Source of the DNA: Branchiostoma floridae
Taxonomy: Eukaryota > Chordata > Leptocardii > Amphioxiformes > Branchiostomatidae
NCBI RefSeq assembly: GCF_000003815.2
Contig: NC_049988.1
Span: forward strand, 6,738,694 to 6,802,693
Length of the DNA stretch: 64,000 nt
Direction: 5' to 3'
A model generated the notes under the pieces. It had not been told where the DNA came from, made no database searches, and worked only from the letters and a program-made list of their open reading frames with translations. Shown piece by piece: positions 21,891-31,916 of this stretch. How positions within the stretch are numbered: position 1 is the stretch's first letter; each line of letters begins with the position of its first letter. A program made the translations under genes and the position numbers.

Positions 21891-22892
21891 GTTAATTACA
21901 CAACGGATAATTGCACACTTCTGTCAATTACATGAATCCCCAAAATCACGTGGTGGTGCGGTCCAGCTTGATAATTTCGCTTTGATGCACCAATCGGATA
22001 TTTGCACGAAATGCACTGGCAAATGGGGTGTGCAATTTACCGGCTTCTACTGTACAGAAGAAGCCAGTTAATTGCACAACGGATAATCGCACACTTCTGT
22101 TTAAATTGCATGAAACCAACAATCCGGTAGTGATGCGGTCCAGCTTATTGATTTCGCTTTGTTGCACCAATCGGATAATTGCACGAAATGCACTGGCAAA
22201 TGGGGTGTGCAATTTACCGGCTTCTACTGTACAGAAGAGGCCAGTTAATTGCACAACGGATAATCGCACACTTCTGTTTAGATTGCATGAAACCCAAAAT
22301 CCGGTAGTGGTGCGGTCCAGCTTATTGATTTCGCTTTGTTGCACCAATCGGATAATTGCACGAAATGCACTGGCAAATGGGGTGTGCAATTTACCGGCTT
22401 CTACTGTAAATTGCACAACGGATAATCGCACACGTCTGTTTAAATTGCATGAAACCCAAAATCCCGTAGTGGTGCGGCCCAGCTTATTGATTTCGCTTTG
22501 TTGCACCAATCGGATAATTGCACGAAATGCACTGGCAAATGGGGTGTGCAATTTACCGGCTTCTACTGTAAATTGCACAACGGATAATCGCACACGTCTG
22601 TTTAAATTGCATGAAACCCAAAATCCCGTAGTGGTGCGGCCCAGCTTATTGATTTCGCTTTGTTGCACCAATCGGATATTTGCACGAAATGCACTGGCAA
22701 ATGGGGTGTGCAATTTACCGGCTTCTACTGTAAATTGCACAACGGATAATCGCACACGTCTGTTTAAATTGCATGAAACCCAAAATTCCGTAGTGGTGCG
22801 GCCCAGCTTATTGATTTCGCTTTGTTGCACCAATCGGATATATGCACGAAATGCACTGGCAAATGGTGTGTGCAATTAAACGGCTTCTACTG
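21891..22892. repeat. Head-to-tail array of a Tigger/pogo-like MITE, open on both strands
   Basis: The unit has ends of the type CAGTAGAAGCC...GGCTTCTACTG and inner motifs TTAATTGCACAACGGATAAT and GCACTGGCAAATGGGGTGTG. The marker TGGGGTG (last copy TGGTGTG) starts at 22024, 22201, 22378, 22540, 22702 and 22864, so the spacing is 177, 177, 162, 162 and 162 bp. Both lengths are multiples of three and neither contains a stop in one frame per strand. This yields a 309-codon frame on minus (21946-22875) and a 283-codon frame on plus (22028-22879). I interpret both as by-products of the repeat, not genes. A solitary copy is at 25181-25354. Confidence 0.92.
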
Positions 22893-23560
22893 TCCATTTG
22901 GTCCTTGCATCGCCAGCAGTGTCAAAAAATCTTGTACATGTTTTTTTTTTTTAATTCAAAATAAGTAAAGATGATAATAATGAACACGTATACGTTTTTA
23001 CGCGTTTAAACAAACTGTTTGGTACGTTCTCGAAGTCAAAGAAGAATATGCGAAAGAACAAAATTGAAGAATCAATTATTCTGTATACAGTACTCTCTGT
23101 GTACTCAATCATCCATTCAACCTTCCTGACTACAAGGATTTCATGATAAAGGCAACTTTTAAACAAATATGTTTCCTTGCACGCTCGCACCACTTTTGAT
23201 GTTCGCAGAGGATGTCATACAGAAAAATATCATCATGGTCAACTAAAATGAAGGCTGTGTTTTGTAAGTTCAAATGTAATCTTCCAAAATGCCAGCACAC
23301 TATCCCTCATTACGTTGCTCTCACTACATGCTTTTATCCCTTCAGAAGCTTATCAGTAACGTTTGAAAACCACCTGGGTCTTCGTTCTTTCCAATATCGT
23401 GTGTGTTGCAGTTGCCATTTGAATTCATTGTATCATAATGATCGAGCCTTATAGCAGCAGTGGCGTTTACGTAGACGTCAGGTAATGACCGGAAATTTGC
23501 ACAAGGACGCTGTAGGTCTTTTGTATCAACCTTTTACATTTATTTTGCTGTAGAGTTGAA
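22893..23560. other. Mostly unannotated; degenerate MITE end near 23120-23245
   Basis: Around 23120-23245, CAACCTTCCTGACTACAAGG, GGCAACTTTTAAACAA and AGAGGATGTCAT resemble the right part of the element at 15541-16393, so a decayed Harbinger-like end is probable. Nothing else is recognised. Confidence 0.4.
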
Positions 23561-23761
23561 AGTCGTTCCCGCACTTGATGGAGCATGGGGTGGCATCCAC
23601 CTCCATTTCTATAGCCCTGTGCCATACAGCTTTGTGCAATCACTACAGCAGGAGGCTAGTCGGCTGGTAGTGATGCGTGTTCAACTACAATACTCTTCTC
23701 CATTATTGCTAATCAGAGAAAGCAGCATGTACCATTTCTAAAGTCAGCTTTGTGCAATCTC
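23560..23761 (+). repeat. Dispersed repeat (related to 4115-4275)
   Basis: GGTGGCATCCACCTCCATTT, CACTACAGCAGGAGGCTAGT and TGGTAGTGATGCGTGTT define the match. A further partial copy follows the foldback element at about 23895-23990, so this segment is locally duplicated. Confidence 0.65.
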
Positions 23762-23771
23762 CACTGCAGGT

Positions 23772-23886
23772 AGCCTGAGTACCATATGCATCCTCCGTAG
23801 TGACCGCTGGGCAATACTCTCGCTTGCTAACCATGGAAGCGAAAGTATTGAGCCAGCGGTCACTACGGAGGATGGTACTCAGACAA
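23772..23886. mobile_element. Foldback MITE, 115 bp, 10-bp target duplication
   Basis: Long inverted arms (GAGTACCATATGCATCCTCC... and the inverse ...GGAGGATGGTACTC, with GTAGTGACCGCTGG / CCAGCGGTCACTAC inside) enclose a short spacer around GCTAACCATGG. CACTGCAGGT is duplicated exactly at 23762-23771 and 23887-23896. A 9-10 bp duplication suggests a Mutator-like or related mover, but I do not recognise the family. Confidence 0.88.
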
Positions 23887-23962
23887 CACTGCAGGTGGCT
23901 GGTCCACTAATAGTGATGTGTGTGTTCAAGTACAATACTCTTCTACATTAGTGCTGAGTGCT

Positions 23963-24258
23963 AAGCAGAGAAAGCAGCATGTACCATTTTAAAAAGTCTT
24001 TCGTATGACTCGGCCGGGATAGAACTCACTACCTACCGAATGCAAAGTGAACACTCTAGCTACTCGGCATTGCACCGAGTGCAAAATGGTTTACGGCAAG
24101 AGGAAAAACAAGCAGAGAAAGCAGCATGTACCATTTTAAAAAGTATTTCGTATCACTCGGTCGGGATAGAACTCACGACCTACCGAATGCAAAGTGAACA
24201 CTCTAGCTACTCGGCATTGCACCGAGTGCAAAATGGTTTACGGCAAGAGGAAAAACAC
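23963..24258 (-). repeat. Two tandem 148-bp copies with a tRNA-like (SINE head) segment
   Basis: AAGCAGAGAAAGCAGCATGT starts at 23963 and 24111. On the minus strand each copy contains TGCCGAGTAGCTAGAGTG (A-box-like) and GAGTTCTATCCCG (B-box-like). It is therefore a tandemly duplicated SINE-like head rather than a true tRNA. Identity between copies is very high. Confidence 0.8.
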
Positions 24259-24371
24259 TGTATGGCGTAATGAAACTATTAATAATCTGACATATGGAGG
24301 CTTCAAAAATAATATAATATTTCGCGTTGGTAAAGGTGATATAAAGAAAGTTGCACGAAGTACGCAAGTAC

Positions 24372-24929
24372 AAGTCAGGTAACAACGGAACTGAATATAT
24401 CGCTGACATTTACCGTGAGGTTAAATACCACTTCATGTATGACTTCGACTTATCTTTACTTAAAGATAGAGTGCCTACTTCTCTACTATGTTCTTCTCTC
24501 TAACACTGACGAATCGCAACAGCTCGAATGGCAGACACGGTTCGACTGATCCCAATAGTTGGCCTTGCCTCTGTCGTCAGGGGGAAAATTTGAAAGCGTA
24601 GCTGCTGCACGATGATTGGACGTAATGAGAATCTCGTTGGCTACACGTTGTAATTTTAACGGCAATGATTGGATGTAATGTTAGCGGTACATCACAAGGT
24701 GTAGAAAGGATCACAACAGCCAAGGTGTGCCATCAACGAAATGTCGGTTGCCGACATACCCCGTTTCAAATTACAATTACGTACGCGGTATATATTTTAC
24801 ATCGTCCGGTCAAAGTCACCTTTCTTTGACTTTTTCAACTCGAAAGAAACCCACTTACATTTTTTCCGGCAACTATATTCTTCATGGCTAACTTTCAGAC
24901 TTAACCGCAAGCTTGTTTACACTTCAGAG
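24372..24929. other. Non-coding stretch, nothing recognised
   Basis: No gene or clear repeat is seen. Confidence 0.45.
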
Positions 24930-25148
24930 TACGCATGCACAGCGAAATGAATTGTTGGTCATATGTCAAGGGTGAAGACCCCTTAGAAATAAACAAAAGA
25001 TGTTTGGACATTACTATGCAAATAAGAGAAAGGTGAACTCAAGACAAAAACTTTTCGCAAGTCAGGGGCTTTCACCCTTGACATCGTAACCATAGAGCTA
25101 AGATTGATACCATGTCGTAACCATAATTCCTGTGGCTGCGCATGCGTA
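24930..25148. mobile_element. MITE with TACGCATG ends, second copy
   Basis: The left arm is TACGCATGCACAGCGAAATG and the right arm ends GGCTGCGCATGCGTA. An inner ATATGTCAAGGGTGAAG / CTTTCACCCTTGACATCG pair extends the inversion. It is a relative of 2836-3018. Confidence 0.78.
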
Positions 25149-25180
25149 CTTGGAAATGTGAACCAGGCTATATCATAATA

Positions 25181-25354
25181 CAGTGGAAGCCAGTTAATTG
25201 CACATCGGATTATCGCACACTTCTGTTAAATGCACGAAATCCCAGAATCCCAAACCGGTGCGGTCCAGCTAGATAACTTCGCATTATTGCACCATCCGGA
25301 TAATTGCACCAAATTCACTGGCAAATAGGCCGTGCAATTAAGCGGCTTCTACTG
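25181..25354. mobile_element. Solitary Tigger/pogo-like MITE (founder type of the 22-kb array)
   Basis: The left end is CAGTGGAAGCCAGTTAATTG and the right end GCAATTAAGCGGCTTCTACTG-like; the interior matches the array unit at 21891-22892. The 174-bp length agrees with the 177-bp array period. TA precedes the left end, but GG follows the right end, so the usual TA duplication is not confirmed. Confidence 0.8.
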
Positions 25355-25591
25355 GGTACTGCTGTTGCAACAAAATCTGCAAAGCGCTTTTGTGATTTTG
25401 AGAGCAGTAACAAGATGCCCAAGATAGCATGACTGAACCAAACATATTGTACGCTTTGATACTCAGCAGTAGATTTTTGCAACATGCTGAGAAAGCAATA
25501 CAAACTGTGTGTCGCCCCTACTGTGATCTCATCGTAAAAGCTGCAAGGATCCGAGAAGCTTAAAATGCTTTTCTAATTTGTACTTAACATT
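25355..25591. other. Non-coding spacer
   Basis: Nothing recognised. Confidence 0.4.
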
Positions 25592-25882
25592 ATAACAGAA
25601 TAGCTTCTAAGTCTATACCTATAGCTATATTATCATTCTGAGTTTTCCGGCTGTGCAATTAATGTTATAGCAGGATAGCTTCCAAGTCGATATCTACATT
25701 AGTTTTTGAGTTTTATGCTTTGTAATTGACGTTATAATAGGGTATCTTCCAAGCTTATACTTACATTGTTATCCTGAGTTTTTCTGCTTTTCAATTGCGT
25801 TATTACAGGATAGCTGTCAAGTCTATACGCTCATTATTGTTCTGAGATTTTCTGCTTTGTAATCAGCTTTAAAAGGAAAGCT
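25592..25882. repeat. Tandem array, ~65-72 bp unit, four copies
   Basis: The GATAGCTTCCAAGTC-type motif recurs at about 25602, 25674, 25743 and 25808, each followed by a TCTGAGTTTT...GCTTTGTAAT stretch. Units are well diverged. Confidence 0.8.
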
Positions 25883-26184
25883 TCAGAATGTGTCATCAGT
25901 ATATTTCTAAGCAGAACGGAACTCATACCTTCCAATCATAGAAGGCAATAAATGACTCAATTATCTCCGACCATGTTCATAGATATAGGTCTTCATCAGA
26001 AATTTGAAACGTACCAAACTATACTTTATCATTACTCAAAAACCTACGAAACTTGTTTCTAACTTCCATGAATTTGTGATCATGAGTTTAGATTAAGAAA
26101 CTTTCCAATTTCTTACTTATCAAACAATGAAAATAATGAAATTGTCGTTGAACAACGTTAAAAAGTTGAACCACTTTTAAGTCT

Positions 26185-26700
26185 GGCTCAATGTGATATT
26201 CGGGATGCATGTGGTAAGACCATGGGTCAAAGCTGGTGAAAAGTCTTTTACACCTCCCGTGAAGAAATTTATTACTTTATTTAGAATGATTGGATTTGAT
26301 ATGAATTCAATATGAATGAGCTGTGACACCTTGGGTGAGGACGCACTAGGGCGTTGTGACTTCTCGAACATTTCGAGATAGGGAGCCTTTTTTTTCTTGA
26401 AATGAGGTACACAAGCGTGGGATCCGTCACAGCAAGGAGTCACTTGATGTCGAAGCTATTAGAGACACGCAGTTATTGTGAGTTCAAATCCAACAAATTG
26501 TGACCTCGTCAGTTCAGATCAAGTAATTTTCCAACTGCTTTCTTATCGTACAGCGGAATAGATAACTCGACACTGAATTCTTGACACTGCTCAATAAGAA
26601 ATAAAGTTTACTTGCAAGTTCACACTCGTAGGCTACCTGCAAGTACATGGTTCTAAAGAAAGCGGGTATGCATGTAACAATGGTCAGTTTTATATAGTAT
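26185..26700 (+). repeat. Diverged repeat, copy 1 of 3
   Basis: ATTCGGGATGCATG, GTGACACCTTGGGTGAGGAC, GCACTAGGGCG, AGATAGGGAGCC and GGATCCGTCACAGCAAGGAG recur in the same order at 26815-27125 and 27780-28080. There is no conserved reading frame between copies. Confidence 0.75.
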
Positions 26701-26814
26701 TGTACAAAGAGACTATTCTAGTATTGACTGTATCTAGATAGGTTGGGTTTGACTTTTGTTTGGGTGGGAGCTAGGAAAACAAAGAGTCATTAGAAATTTG
26801 AACCACTATTTTTT

Positions 26815-27760
26815 TTTTGACGCGCATTGATCTTTGGCATGCATGAAGTCAAGCCGCGGGTCAAAGGTTGTCGGAAGTCGATACCCGTCCCCATCCCTCC
26901 TCTATACCCTTCTTGAATATGTTGTGCTTTATTTAAAGTCACCGGATGTTCTAGAGGTTTAAAATTGATTAATGTGATACCTTCAACGAGGATGCACTAG
27001 GGAGTCATGACTATCAGATTATTTCTAGATGGGGAGCCTGTTTTATATTTGAAATGTGTATGTGACATGCAAGTGTGGGATCCTTCACAACAAGGAGTAA
27101 TTTGGGGTCAAGATTATTGGAAATACGTGTTAAAGGGGTATTCCACTCCACACGGGAGTGTTATTTTCCGATATATATTAATTCTAGGAAGTAATAAATG
27201 CATACTACTTCACATTATACGATAAAGTAGCCAGTTGTTGCACGTACCTCAAAAGCATTCAGTCTTCTACTAAACTCCCCAAGTACCCTCTAATTGAATT
27301 AATTCTATGACTGAATACAATGCAAAACTTTTAGGAAAGGTTACAAAACTAATTTCAGGTTCGCTAAGGAATCTCGTCTTGTCCTTGTATTCTTTGCTAT
27401 CTTATGAGCTATTTGCCTTCTCGGTGTGCTTAGCGAACCTCATTTATTGCGAAAATATGCACGATAAACAAAGTGTCTATGCGTATAGGGAATGCATGGG
27501 TAGGGTCTGCATGGGTTTAGTGAGTGTCATATTGTTTTACAAAACACACATCGCGCAATTCATCCCAAGTTAAATTCCACAAAATTCGGCTGATTATGTA
27601 TTCATTGACACATTATCTATTGGAAAACAAGACTCCCTTCTGGAGTGGAATGCCCCTTTAACTATCAATTCAGATCCAGCAAATTTCCAACGACAATTTC
27701 AAATACCTAATAACACAACGCAATGAACGACTCACAAACTTTAAACCATGTTCACCATCA
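26815..27760 (+). repeat. Diverged repeat, copy 2 of 3 (split by a transposon)
   Basis: Shares GTCAAAGGTTGTCGGAAGTCG, CGTCCCCATCCCTCCTCTA, GATGCACTAGGGAGTC and GGATCCTTCACAACAAGGAG with the other copies. The match is interrupted at 27134-27657 by a TTAA-flanked element and resumes with CAGATCCAGCAAATTTCC. Confidence 0.75.
27134..27657. mobile_element. TTAA-flanked MITE, 524 bp (piggyBac- or Kolobok-like)
   Basis: The inverted ends are AGGGGTATTCCACTCCA and TGGAGTGGAATGCCCCT. TTAA flanks at 27130-27133 and 27658-27661. A 4-bp TTAA duplication is the known mark of piggyBac and Kolobok transposons. The interior has an 88-codon frame (27307-27573) with no transposase motif, so the copy is non-autonomous. 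Confidence 0.88.
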
Positions 27761-27779
27761 GGAATGTAGACAACTAGAC

Positions 27780-28080
27780 ATCAACTTTATTTGATGCGCA
27801 ACGATCTTCGGGATGCGTGACGTCAGGCGTTTGGTCAAAGGTCATCAGAAGTCGATACCGGTCCCCGTCCCTCCTCTACACCTCTCGTCAATATTTTGTA
27901 TTTTATTTATAGTCACCGAATGTCGTGGCGGTTTAAGATTGATTCGTTGTGACGCCTTAGACGAGAACGCACTCGGCCTTTTCTTTTTGATTGAAATGTG
28001 GCACGAATACGTGGAATCCTTCACAGCAAGAAGTCACTTGATGTCAAAGCTATTACAGAGATACGTGCCCCGATATTTTC
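27780..28080 (+). repeat. Diverged repeat, copy 3 of 3
   Basis: Shares GTCAAAGGTCATCAGAAGTCG, CCGTCCCTCCTCTACACCTC, GAACGCACTCGGCC and TTCACAGCAAGAAGTCACTT with copies 1 and 2. A 123-codon frame across it (27813-28184) is not conserved in the other copies. Confidence 0.75.
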
Positions 28081-29220
28081 TATGCTGTGGTGCACACGAT
28101 TCTTCACACCTGTGTTGTGATGTCGTCGTTTGTAGACTTCTTGGCACCGATACAAATGTGCTCAGTAATATACCAGACAGATAACAAGTAATATTTTGAG
28201 TTATGATTGATTGAACCGTATATAGTTTCATCAGGTTGGTAGATAAATTGAGTTTTGTTCGTTCATTCTAGTTTTAGGAAAAATTAAAGAAGATTGAGTG
28301 AAGAAGAAGACTTTTTTAATTGATTGATTGACCGCTTCGCAATAAATAATTGCTTTAAAAGACAACATGTAGGGTAGTAGTAGTATCAAATTCGCCATAT
28401 TGATAGTATATAGATGTATAAATGAGATACAGAAATATAGAGAGCAAAGAGAAGAAAAATGTAACTTCTATCATTTCTAGGGTCAAAAATATCATTCAAG
28501 AAGCTGAAAAGCATTGCGAAATAGTAGAAATATGACCCGATTTGTAAAAAAAAATATATCAAGGAGAAAGTCAAGCTTATCAATTCATTCGTGAAATACA
28601 ATGTCGCAATTGTTCTTGTTTTTATTCATACTTTATTGTATTCAGCATTTCGTGTTCGCCGGAAAAGTAAATATTACGTGTCATGTGGCATTAGGCCCCC
28701 TTTCCACTAGACGGCGATGGAGCTGCGCTCTCACTGCGACCTAAATATGATATGTTTAATTTTCACTTTTACACTCTGGGTATATCATATAAAACGTAAA
28801 CGTGTGACATAGAAGACAACGGAACACAAAAAGAGTAAAAAGATTCGTTTCTTTTCTATACAATTCGTTGAGCAATCTGTCAAATTTGAGGTCACGGCGA
28901 GAGAGCCGTGCTTGTGGAAAGGGGATATTACCACTATCGGCAAATCCCATTTTTCGTGCAGCACTAGTACCTTCCGACCAATCGAAATATAAGAAGATTG
29001 ATTTGACCTGCATTGAACATTGAAGGTCATGTTTCATTGCGCACACGCCCACACAGGTATGACATCATAAACATGAGACTACAGGTGATGGGTGATTCGG
29101 TGGTATTTCTTCGGCTGTGACTCTAAGAGTGGCAAGGGGACTGGACAGCTAAGGTTAGTGCAGCCAAAATTTAGGTCAGTTTCGTAAGATCATGTCTTGT
29201 ATAGATTTTTAGAAACCGTA
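28081..29220. other. Mostly non-coding; possible MITE end near 28693
   Basis: GGCCCCCTTTCCACTAGACGG-type sequence at 28693 resembles 48958-48980 (GGCCCCCATTTCCGCTTGACG), hinting at a dispersed end. Otherwise nothing is recognised. Confidence 0.4.
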
Positions 29221-29224
29221 GGAG

Positions 29225-29365
29225 GAGTGGGTTGTTTTCCAATGTGTTTTGGGTACGGTATTGGAAGGCGGAACCCATCCCATTTCTTGGACTGCATTTA
29301 ACTCCCCGACCGAAGTAAGGTACCAATTTTGACACCTATAGGTGGAGTGAGGAAAGTGGTGTAAA
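29225..29365 (-). mobile_element. SINE core and tail, minus strand
   Basis: GGTACGGTATTGGAAGGCGG, CCCCGACCGAAGTAAGGTACC and GGTGGAGTGAGGAAAGTGG are the inverse of the SINE core and tail. A GAGTTCGATACTC box at about 29380 reads on the plus strand, so the head region is rearranged or belongs to another copy. Confidence 0.75.
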
Positions 29366-29714
29366 TGTTTCACCCAGTTCCTGAGTTCGATACTCACCAT
29401 GCCTCTGCCCCATGACAGTGGAGTGACGCCCACCAAGCCTCACGGATGATCACCTACGGATTTGGTACTATCAGTGTGTCAACATCTGCACATTTGCCAC
29501 TAAGACCCGTGAATTTTACCAAGCTTGTACTATAAAACCACCGATAAATTCGGCTAAAGTAAACTACCATTGTTCTTAGTAGCCAGACGGGTAGAGATCT
29601 CCTGCAAGGTCTAAGTCATTTATGATATTGGGAGAATGTGAGGAGTCAATTTAGCAATATTTTATGGTCGCGTGCCCTGGGTCCAGATTTCTGGTCTTTA
29701 AGGACAGAATGTCT

Positions 29715-29810
29715 TGCAGAAATGTAAGGATTCGAATCGGTGCTATCTCGATCCAGGGAGCGCTAGCCTAACAGCCTAGCACATTGACTAAACGTAAGAG
29801 AAGAACGAGC
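29715..29810 (-). mobile_element. tRNA-like SINE head fragment
   Basis: On the minus strand GATAGCACCGATTCGAATCC resembles a B box, and an A-box-like GTCAATGTGCTAGGCTG precedes it. Stems are too imperfect for a functional tRNA. Confidence 0.45.
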
Positions 29811-30311
29811 TATATACATAGACATGGTGCTCTTGGTTTTGGAAACTAAGGTCTGGTGACAACTTTGTATAGCGTTCACATTGTATTGTCCTTTTGCAAT
29901 TCGAATAAAGTCAAAGTGAACTTGGGTAAGGTTTCAGAATGATTTGAACAGAAAAAGAAGAGGCAATGGGAGGGTAAAATTGGAAGGAAGGCCGTTTAAA
30001 GCCCTGACATTGATCGTTTTACGGGTTTACTCAACGCAAGGTCATTGACCACGTCTAGTTCTAGGAGATGGACTCAGTTGAAGGGTGGGAGAATCATTAT
30101 GCAAGGAGAACATTGGTATTGAAGGCTTGAAGATTATGTGCGGGAGGGAAACCTTTGCCATTGAGAGAGTTGTCATTCATAGTTTGTCAGTCCGAAGCTG
30201 TTGCTGTAGAAGGACTTTGAAGAGAGTGGCAATTATGTTCTACTCAAGAAGGTTTGTCTTAAGGCTTAATCTTGTTGTTTCATCTAAAGTATCATCATCA
30301 TCATCGGCCGA
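29811..30311. other. Non-coding stretch, nothing recognised
   Basis: No gene is seen. A 93-codon frame at 30085-30366 enters the hairpin below. Confidence 0.45.
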
Positions 30312-30357
30312 CGTGATCAACTGTAAACATGTGCGAACATGTTTACAGTTGATCACG
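30312..30357. repeat. Perfect 21-bp inverted repeat with 4-nt loop
   Basis: The arm CGTGATCAACTGTAAACATG plus T (30312-30332), loop GCGA, and an exact inverse arm at 30337-30357. It adjoins the distal end of the minus-strand SINE region. It could extrude as a cruciform or be the core of a short foldback element. Confidence 0.95.
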
Positions 30358-30384
30358 ACGGGGTGATACCGCCCCGTACGGGGT

Positions 30385-30778
30385 GACATACCCTTTCGCT
30401 GGCTAATTACAAGACGGGGATGCGCCAGGTCTCCCGTCCGGGTGAATGATGTAAATCACCGTGTGGCTGATACAGTATGGAGGTTCGCCAGGCCTACAAC
30501 CGGGTGATTTGAAGTGAATCACCAACTCCAGACAGAAGGGTTTGCTCCAACCACACCGCACCATCGCACGTGCATGGGGTGTGACTCTCCCCATACATGG
30601 GACCTCCATTTAACGTCCTATCCGAGGGACGACTCATTTTTCAATTGAGTAAAGTGAGGAAAGTCGTGTAAAGTGCCTTTCCCAAGGGCACAAGACCGGC
30701 AACACGGCAGGCGGATTCGAACCGGCGACCTCTCGGTCACGGGCCGAATACACTACCACTGTGCTACGCGGCCCCACA
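30385..30778 (-). mobile_element. tRNA-derived SINE, minus strand, near full length
   Basis: On the minus strand the head at 30774-30705 contains GTAGCACAGTGGTAG (A box region) and GCCGGTTCGAATCCGCC (B box). It is followed by GTGCCCTTGGGAAAGGCACT, the core and CGTCCCTCGGATAGGACGTT, then GGAGGTCCCATGTATGGGGA. It belongs to the long-tail type seen at 33812, 42005 and 55105. The distal part diverges from the others. Confidence 0.85.
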
Positions 30779-30784
30779 TCTAAA

Positions 30785-31195
30785 GTATACGTTAACCAGT
30801 TGAGTTATAGATAATAATGTGTATTCTGTGAGAACTGTAAAATGTACGTATGTATTGGCACCCATATCAGCTATGCTAAGCTGCCTAAGTTTGTCATAAA
30901 TTGCATTGTCTGCAATCTCAATAAATAAATTGAACAGTATAACGATGTGAGCTAGAAGAAAACCTAGTGTTACATTGAAAGGCTCTTAAAATGGCGTCCA
31001 AAAATGGGCCATATGGCGTCCCAACCTTCTTCAGACAGTATGGTTGGGAATTAGTCTTTATGAGCAAGGTATTCTGTGGTTGGAAGCTGGTCGACCAGGT
31101 TGCCTACTAAGTATATAAAAGTCGTCCACGATAATTGACTACAAAATTTGACAAATCACAGTGGGGTACGTTATATTCTGCTTAAAAGCGAATTG
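30785..31195. other. Non-coding stretch, nothing recognised
   Basis: No gene is seen. Confidence 0.45.
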
Positions 31196-31204
31196 CGGAT
31201 AGAA

Positions 31205-31290
31205 TAGGCTAAATTTCAGACCTGGACCTGGTTCTCTGGACCTAGACCGTACCTGGGCCTGAATTTTCTGTACCGGTACCCACCCGACTC
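31205..31290 (-). repeat. GGTCCAGGTCC-type element end
   Basis: GACCTGGACCTGGTTCTCTGG, then GGCCTGAATTTTCTGTACC and GGTACCCACCC, is the inverse of the left end at 19522. It is a solitary terminal fragment. Confidence 0.7.
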
Positions 31291-31294
31291 TCAA

Positions 31295-31910
31295 CCCAAT
31301 GCCGACCATGGTTGGGGTTTAGTTGGGAGCAAGTTGTAAAAAGGTCCTGAAAGTGTGACAAGAGCAGAAAAGCTGCTGAAAAGGCCAAACTATACGATTT
31401 CGGGGGGAGTTTTTAGACTGTGCAGCTTTTTTCCTGTCAGAGTATGAAAAAAAAATGATCTGTTGTCAAACATGACAAATGGGTGAAGTGTTCCACATGA
31501 CCCCCATTAGGCCCTCTGTCCATTCATTGGAAAGCGTTCATCAACCAAAGATTGGATTTAAATGACCTATGACCCAAATATTCAATAAGATCCATGATGT
31601 ACGACCATTGGTTTAATTCATCGATCTACTGTACGTTATACAAGAATGAAAAAAGTGTAATCTTCAATTGTGTACAAGATATGGTCTCTTGTTTTTGATA
31701 TTCAAAGTCCACAAATATATTTACATTCCCCATAACCATACAACAAAGATTAACTTGAAAGTTCATCTGTGTTGGAACAAGTCATTCTTGAAATAGTTGA
31801 ACTGTAATTTCCAACACCAAAATTGGAATCAGCAGCTGCAATTAAGCAAAAATAGTCAGAGGTGGGTTAGGGGTGGGTAAAACGGTACTAAAACCAGTTT
31901 TTCTTATTGG
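31295..31910. other. Non-coding stretch, nothing recognised
   Basis: Unique sequence before the 1.1-kb element. GGGTGGGTAAAACGGTAC at about 31870 may be the remains of another GGTCCAGG-type end. Confidence 0.4.
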
Positions 31911-31916
31911 ACCGGT

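Noticed and set aside
27813-28184. 123-codon open frame
   Set aside because: The other two copies of the same repeat do not keep this frame.
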